Source of the DNA: Bos javanicus
Lineage: Eukaryota > Chordata > Mammalia > Artiodactyla > Bovidae
NCBI RefSeq assembly: GCF_032452875.1
Contig: NC_083868.1
Span: 100,250,537-100,314,536 of the forward strand
Direction: 5' to 3'
Length of the DNA stretch: 64,000 bases
The translations under genes and the position numbers were made by a program. Below, piece after piece: positions 58,789 through 64,000 of this stretch (position 1 is its first letter; each line of letters opens with the position of its first letter). The notes below the pieces were generated by a model, which was given only the letters and a program-made list of their open reading frames with translations, was not told the DNA's origin and did not search any database.

Positions 58789-59299
58789 TAAAGAAGATGA
58801 AATAAACACCCATGGAGAGGTTAAATAACTGCATAACTTCATTGTTCTCAGCCCGCATTTGATGCTTTCTGCTACTTTATGCCTCCTTTTGCACATATGT
58901 TGCTTCTTCTGGCAGGGACTGGTTTGTAAGCTTTTAAGATGTTCAACAAAATGTTGATAAATAGATGAATCATTGGTCAAGCTTGAAGGGGGAGAGTTTA
59001 ATTGTATTTGAGAATCTCATAGCTCCAGTCTAGCATTAGGAAATAACCAGTTTTCAGAAATAATATGTATCTATTCATTTATACATCATTATCATGAAAG
59101 GAACACATCTAATATCCCAAATGTTTCAATTGCCAAGTCAGAAAGCAAAAGATATACAGTATAGGAAGATGCTAAGGAAGAAAGGATTGTTAGTATAAAA
59201 CATAATCTCCAATGAAAAAGCTATATATTAAACCTCTTTCCTTGATCAATTTTGATCTTTGATCAACTCCTCAGTTTGTGCTATTAAGAAAGGGAGAAA
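58789..59299. other. Anonymous sequence
   Basis: Nothing recognised. Confidence 0.4.
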
Positions 59300-59396
59300 T
59301 CACTAAAAAGCATATGAAAAGATGCTCAACAATCACTGATTATTGGAGAAATGCAAATCAAAACTACAACAAAGTATGACCTCACACAGGTCAGAT

Positions 59397-59488
59397 GCTG
59401 CTACTGCTAAGTCACTTCAGTCGTGTCCAACTCTGTGTGACCCCATAGACAGCAGCCCACCAGGCTCCGCCGTCTGGGATTCTCCAGG
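59397..59488 (-). mobile_element. BOV-A2 fragment nested in L1
   Basis: Antisense tgctgctactgctaagtcac to gggattctccaggc, about 92 bases of one monomer, replacing part of the L1 ...ggtcagaatg-catcaaaaa... segment. Confidence 0.88.
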
Positions 59489-60183
59489 CATCAAAAAAAT
59501 CTACAAACAATAATTTCTGGAGAGAGTGTGGAGGAAAGGGAACTCTCCTCTGCTATAGGTGGGAATGTAAATTGGTACTGCCACTTTGGAGAACAGTTTG
59601 GAATTCCCTGAAAAACTAAAAATAGAACTACCATATGACCCAGCAATCCCACTCCTGGGAATATATCTTGAGAAAACCATAATTTGAAAAGATTCATACA
59701 CTCTGATGTTCACAGGAGAACAATTTACAGTAGCTTGGACATGGAAGCAACCTAAATGTCCATCAACAGAAAGATGGGTAAAGAAAATGTGGTACATATA
59801 TACAATAGAATATTACTCAGCCACAAAAAAGAACAAAACGATGTCATTTGCAGCAACAAGGATGGGCCTGGAGATTGTCATACTGAGTGAAGTAAGTCAG
59901 ACACAGAAAGACATATATCATGTGATATCACTTACATGTGGAATCTAAAAAAATGGTGCAAATGAACATATTTACAAAACATAACTGGAGACACAAATGT
60001 GGAAAAAAAAATTTAGTTATGATCATCAAGGGGGAAAGGCAGGGGGAGGGATAAATTAGGGGATTGGAATTGATATAAACAATTACTATAGATAACAAAT
60101 AAGGACCTACCATATAGCACAGTGATTTTATACTCAGTATTCTATAATGGCCTTCATGGGAAAAGTATCTAAAAAAGAGTAGA

Positions 60184-60188
<5 letters not shown>

Positions 60189-60233
<45 letters not shown>
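60189..60233. repeat. (TA)n microsatellite in L1 3' UTR
   Basis: About 22 TA units. Confidence 0.97.
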
Positions 60234-60235
<2 letters not shown>

Positions 60236-60335
60236 CACATTTTTGTACAATGTGAAACTATTTCACATTGTTGTACACTTGAAACTAACACAACATTGTA
60301 AATCAACTATACTCCAATAAAAATTTTTTTAAAAA

Positions 60336-60669
60336 GCTAGGTGTGAAGAAGTCCAACATTTGCAAAATAGAAGAGTAGCTGAGTAAGTAAGCATCACTGA
60401 AGAAATCTCATGGTTCAGATAGTCACCTGGAACAATCAGAGCATTAGTATTTCTGTTTGATGACTAATTATGGTATCATAGAAAACTTGGAAGGAAGGAT
60501 ATTCAGTTGTAGCAAAAAAATCATATAAATAAATTACATTTAGTTAAGTATTTTTTAGTTTCCTTCACCATTTATCTCCTGCCAAAGAATATGATAGCCT
60601 ACCTTTTGATGAGTTGATTTGTGAAAGTTTCCAGTTCAAGGGCCTTTTTACCTAAAATTACTTACATTT
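60336..60669. other. Anonymous sequence
   Basis: Nothing recognised. Confidence 0.4.
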
Positions 60670-60779
60670 CCAGCATTCTTGTCTGGGAAATCCCATGGGC
60701 AGAGAAGCCTGATGGGCTACATACAGTCCATGAGGTTGCAAAGAGTTGGACACGACTTAGTGGCTAAAGAGTAACAGCA
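60670..60779 (+). mobile_element. BovA-type SINE 3' fragment
   Basis: ccagcattcttgtctgggaa, gaagcctgatgggctac, ggacacgacttagtggctaa with a small duplication (tacatacag). 5' truncated. Confidence 0.88.
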
Positions 60780-62345
60780 ACTTATTTCTCAGTCTGTGCT
60801 CTAGATGCTCCTGAAGCCATTTACTCATCCAAAAGGAAGCAGTTTTATCTTCTTCACTAATTCACTGCTCACTTTTTTTGTCCAGAAGGAGTGACACTTT
60901 ACAGTCATATTTTTTCATATATAGGAGATAGATAATTGGTAACACTTTAAGGACACAAGTAATTAAACAGCAGGGTTGAATACCCAAGTTGCTTAATTTA
61001 CCAGGAATCATTAATGTATAGCATTGCTTTAATAGGTTATATTTCAAAATTATAAAATTGTGGCATTTAAAGTAATTGTTCCTGGGTTTTGTGATTATTC
61101 ATTCCACTGTGTACTTGACTTTATATTTAATGGGAAGTACGATAGTTTGTTCTTTTTAGTCAGATAATCAACTTACATTTGTGTATTTCATTAACTTATT
61201 ATTTCATGCTATTAATTTGTTCAACAAATAGTTTATTGGTGAGAGAAGAGTTCTGTTTTATTTTTCAACTACCTTCTGCAAGACATCATTTTAGATAGAT
61301 TCAGAAAATGAATAAGGCAAGTTTTCTGTCCATAACTGGAGAATTGGGGAAAGACATAGAAATAATTAAGTAGGTACAACGTGGTAAGTAGAATTAAAGG
61401 GATTTTAACAAATTACTCATGGAACACAGAGAAATAATGAACTTTTCCTGACAGTTCCTAAAATAGTTTCATTAAACAGACAAAATTTGATTTGGCATTG
61501 ATGATGAGTAAATGTTTATTAAGCGGGGGATTTCTTTTAACATTCTATTCAGAGATTGCTTAAAATGAACCTGTGATGCATTAGATACCCAGGGGAGAGG
61601 TCAATAACGGTCAGAATGCAGGATATGTGACAGAATAGACTTTAGACTCTAAAATAGCTCACTTTTTTTTGTATCATATCTTGTGATCTCCCCTGGCCAT
61701 CAATCAGAACTACCAAATGCTGTTATATCACAAATGCTGTTACTTTATATCAGTCAATATTGTTGCTGTTACAGAAAAAATGCCCTGATCCATTTGCTTT
61801 GCATTAGTCCTGCAATGGTTTTTCCACAGCCATTATTGTTCTGAACTGATGTCCCAGTTCAGCCTCTGGCTTCCAAGTCCTTGATCCCAGATTTGAAATG
61901 ACATGCCCCTCCTCTCTTAATTAATTGAGCTTTTTTTGACCGACTACAGAAAATCTGGCCTCTAAGTAATTGGAGAAATCTCTTAAAAATTAGATTAATT
62001 CTCTCTATAATCTTTTGTAGCAGAACATGAATATATGACTTGAAATGAATTTGCCTGAGGTAGTCAGTATTAAAATCAAAATTACTTCTTCAAATTGATT
62101 CAAGTAAGTGTCCCCAAATAGGACATGCCCTTTTGACTTCAAGTGTGTTCCTTGAATTTTCAGACTTCCATTCTCACAATCTCCAACTGGTACATCTTGC
62201 TTTCTCCAAACTAGGTATATATATTTACTGTGAAAGAAGCAAACCTTTTCATCAATATTTCTTTTATCCCTATTTAGTTCTATGGCATCATTTACAAAGC
62301 ATATAGCCCTTTTGTCTTCCTTCTAATGGTGTCTTCCTTGGGAAG
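60780..62345. other. Anonymous sequence
   Basis: About 1.6 kb. A stretch near 61215-61330 weakly recalls an L2-era repeat. No gene or RNA recognised. Confidence 0.35.
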
Positions 62346-62560
62346 GAGAATGACATAATTTGGAATCAGGTAGAAGTGGACTTTACTGTTAACCCTTCCA
62401 CTTACTCACTTAGTGATTTCATGCAAATTATTTAAATCTGTGACCCTGTTTCCTCACTTGAGAAGTAGAGATAGTGATCCTACTTTGAAGCATTGTTGTG
62501 AAGATTTAATAAACAAACTCTTAGCCCAGTGTCAGCCATCAGTAGACATGTAACAGTAGA
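62346..62560 (+). repeat. MIR SINE
   Basis: tttggaatcaggtagaagtg, cacttactcacttagtgatt, ctgtttcctcacttgagaag, aagcattgttgtgaagattt, cagtgtcagccatcagtaga in full MIR order. Confidence 0.78.
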
Positions 62561-63550
62561 ATAGCTCTTGTTTTGAAATTATGATTATTACTATATGCCT
62601 CCTGCTCTACTTTCAAAAAATCTACCATTGTCTTGTTATTTTCCACCAATAATCTCTTTACAACCTCAATTTAAAGTCTAGCCTCTCCTTTACATCAGCC
62701 AGGTTCTGACAGGAAAATAAAAACCACACTGGACATTTCAACAAAGGTCTTTGATGGAAGGAACTATAGAGGCATAGGTATGGAAAGCTGAAAGAATAAA
62801 AGAAAGTGTGGCATTAATAGCAGGAAGCAACTGTTACCCCAGAGGACAGATTAAATTGCACAGAACCTGAAAGCTGGGGGGAAGGCCCAATGAAGCTGGT
62901 TTTCAGACCTTTTAGAAAGGGTGTTGCCTTTGCTGCTGTTGCTATGTTCTAGGATAAGCAGTGAGACTGGTTCTGAAAGTATAAAAGAAGCTGGAAGATG
63001 TAGTCAGATGCTCTTATTGCCTTCTCATTTCTCTCCAGTGCCCTTGGTTGTAGGAACGCTGTAGGAACCTGATGGAAAATGAGCAGTCCAAAGAAAAATA
63101 TATTCGGCAGAGTCCTAGCACCAGCCTAATACAGCCCAGTCTAGATGAATGGATTTATAGCTGAGAGATAATGGATTAATGGCCACTGTGGTCCAACTCT
63201 GGCTACTGAGCATCTTTAAATACCCCTCTACAGATATTTGAACTTTAATCTAACAGGAATTATAATACAAAGCTCTTGCCTGATAAGACATAACCTATCC
63301 CATGGCAAATGAAGATTCTTTAACTTACCCTTTAAAGGGAGATACAAAGTCCCAGAGGTCATGAATCTCCATGGTATTTAATAAGAGGTAATTTAGTAAA
63401 ACAAAATAAAGTGGATCCTGAATCACCACAATGCGTATGAAGCCTATATAACAAAATGTGAAAAGTTCATAGACAAGAGCAGATTCCTTTGAAGGATATC
63501 CTTAGGAGCAGAAGGTGTCCTGGGGAATGGGATAGAGTAATTTTCCTGTG
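62561..63550. other. Anonymous sequence
   Basis: GC is a little higher at 62690-63150 and may be an unidentified old repeat. No coding frame stands out. Confidence 0.35.
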
Positions 63551-63755
63551 AAGTGAAGTCGCTCAGTCCTGTCTGACTCTTTGCGACCCCGTGGATTGTA
63601 GCCTATCAGGCTCTTCCATCCATGGGATTTTCCAGGCAAGAGTGCTGGAGTGGATTGCCATTTCCTTCTCCAGGGGATCTTCCCAACCCAGGAATAGATC
63701 TCCAGTCTCCCGCGTTGCAGGCAGATGCTTTACGTCTGAGCCACCAGGGAACCCA
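63551..63755 (-). mobile_element. Bov-tA SINE
   Basis: Antisense: aagtgaagtcgctcagtcct, gagtgctggagtggattgcc, reversed head gtctgagccaccagggaacc. Confidence 0.94.
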
Positions 63756-64000
63756 GATCCAAATGAAGGGGAGTTCAGACAGAAAACACTTCTAAATTCC
63801 AGTTCATACCCACTCTTTATTACTATCAGAAGCTTTATCTTTGGAGTACTTGGATTTTTTTCTAGTCAAATTTGACTATCAAACAAAAATTACAATATTG
63901 AAGAATCTAACAAGCTTTGCAGTTTTAAAAAGTATCTCTTAAAATAAGCAGGCTTTTGTGATATCATCAGCAGCATACAATGCACTAAGCCAGGGAGTAG
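63756..64000. other. Anonymous sequence to window end
   Basis: Nothing recognised. Confidence 0.4.

Larger units (their letters stand above)
59300..60335 (+). mobile_element. L1 3' end (ORF2 terminus and 3' UTR), sense
   Basis: Sense order: catatgaaaagatgctcaac, tggagaaatgcaaatcaaaa, ctatgg-type caatcccactcctgggaata, ggaagcaacctaaatgtcca, gaatattactcagccacaaa, gaagtaagtcagacacagaa, then the 3' UTR to caactatactccaataaaaa. ORF2 remnants are frame-disrupted. A BOV-A2 fragment (59397-59488) and a TA expansion (60189-60233) interrupt it. Older than the young L1 at 20841. Confidence 0.9.

Overview
This is non-microbial, AT-rich mammalian DNA. It holds copies of repeat families found only or mainly in ruminants: Bov-tA and BOV-A2/BovA SINEs, BovB LINEs, the bovine-type young L1 3' end, the cetartiodactyl CHR SINEs and a ruminant ERVK-type LTR. 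The organism is therefore a bovid, most likely cattle or a close relative; sheep, goat or buffalo cannot be excluded by eye. I find no intact host gene, no convincing multi-exon gene and no CRISPR array or operon. The window reads as intergenic or deep intronic sequence, and almost every open frame over about 60 codons lies in a SINE, a LINE or a chance frame.

Layout. 1-1847 is anonymous sequence. 2560-5515 is an old antisense L1 broken by BOV-A2, CHR-2 and two Bov-tA insertions, followed by an antisense MLT1-type LTR (5520-5985). 6386-9400 holds a BovB 3' end and a second antisense L1 split by a 2.1 kb sense BovB, itself split by a BOV-A2 with a 13-bp target-site duplication (TSD). 10.1-16.5 kb is dense in SINEs, with an antisense L1, BovB 3' ends, an old LTR-like repeat and CHR SINEs. 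16.5-20.8 kb is mostly anonymous with two MIRs. 20.8-23.3 kb holds a Bov-tA-head/L1 junction, a BovB nested in that L1, and an ERVK-type solo LTR (897 bp, 6-bp TSD) inside a Bov-tA. 25.7-31.1 kb holds two successive antisense BovB copies. The first keeps a 568-codon reverse-transcriptase frame; the second sits inside an L1 and itself contains a young L1 3' end.

31-64 kb alternates anonymous blocks with SINEs. It also contains a MER1-like hAT element with an 8-bp TSD (38732-38994), a 50-bp near-perfect AT palindrome (41722-41771), two old LTRs flanking a (TA)n tract (45.5-46.6 kb), a microsatellite cluster (48.4-48.85 kb), another antisense L1 (51.7-52.4 kb), a 38-nt 5' half of a tRNA-Lys gene or RNA (53633-53670) and a sense L1 3' end (59.3-60.3 kb).

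How the parts relate. The autonomous elements here (BovB and L1) encode the machinery that would have mobilised the Bov-tA/BOV-A2 family, whose 3' ends share sequence with BovB. The nesting order gives a relative history: old L1, MIR, MER1 and MaLR LTRs first, then CHR, then BovB and Bov-tA, with BOV-A2, the young L1 and the ERVK-type LTR among the later arrivals. No previously undescribed functional system is evident. The most unusual items are the tRNA-Lys half, the SINE-head/L1 chimera, the long palindrome and the nearly open BovB. Family names rest on recall of consensus sequences, not on a database search.
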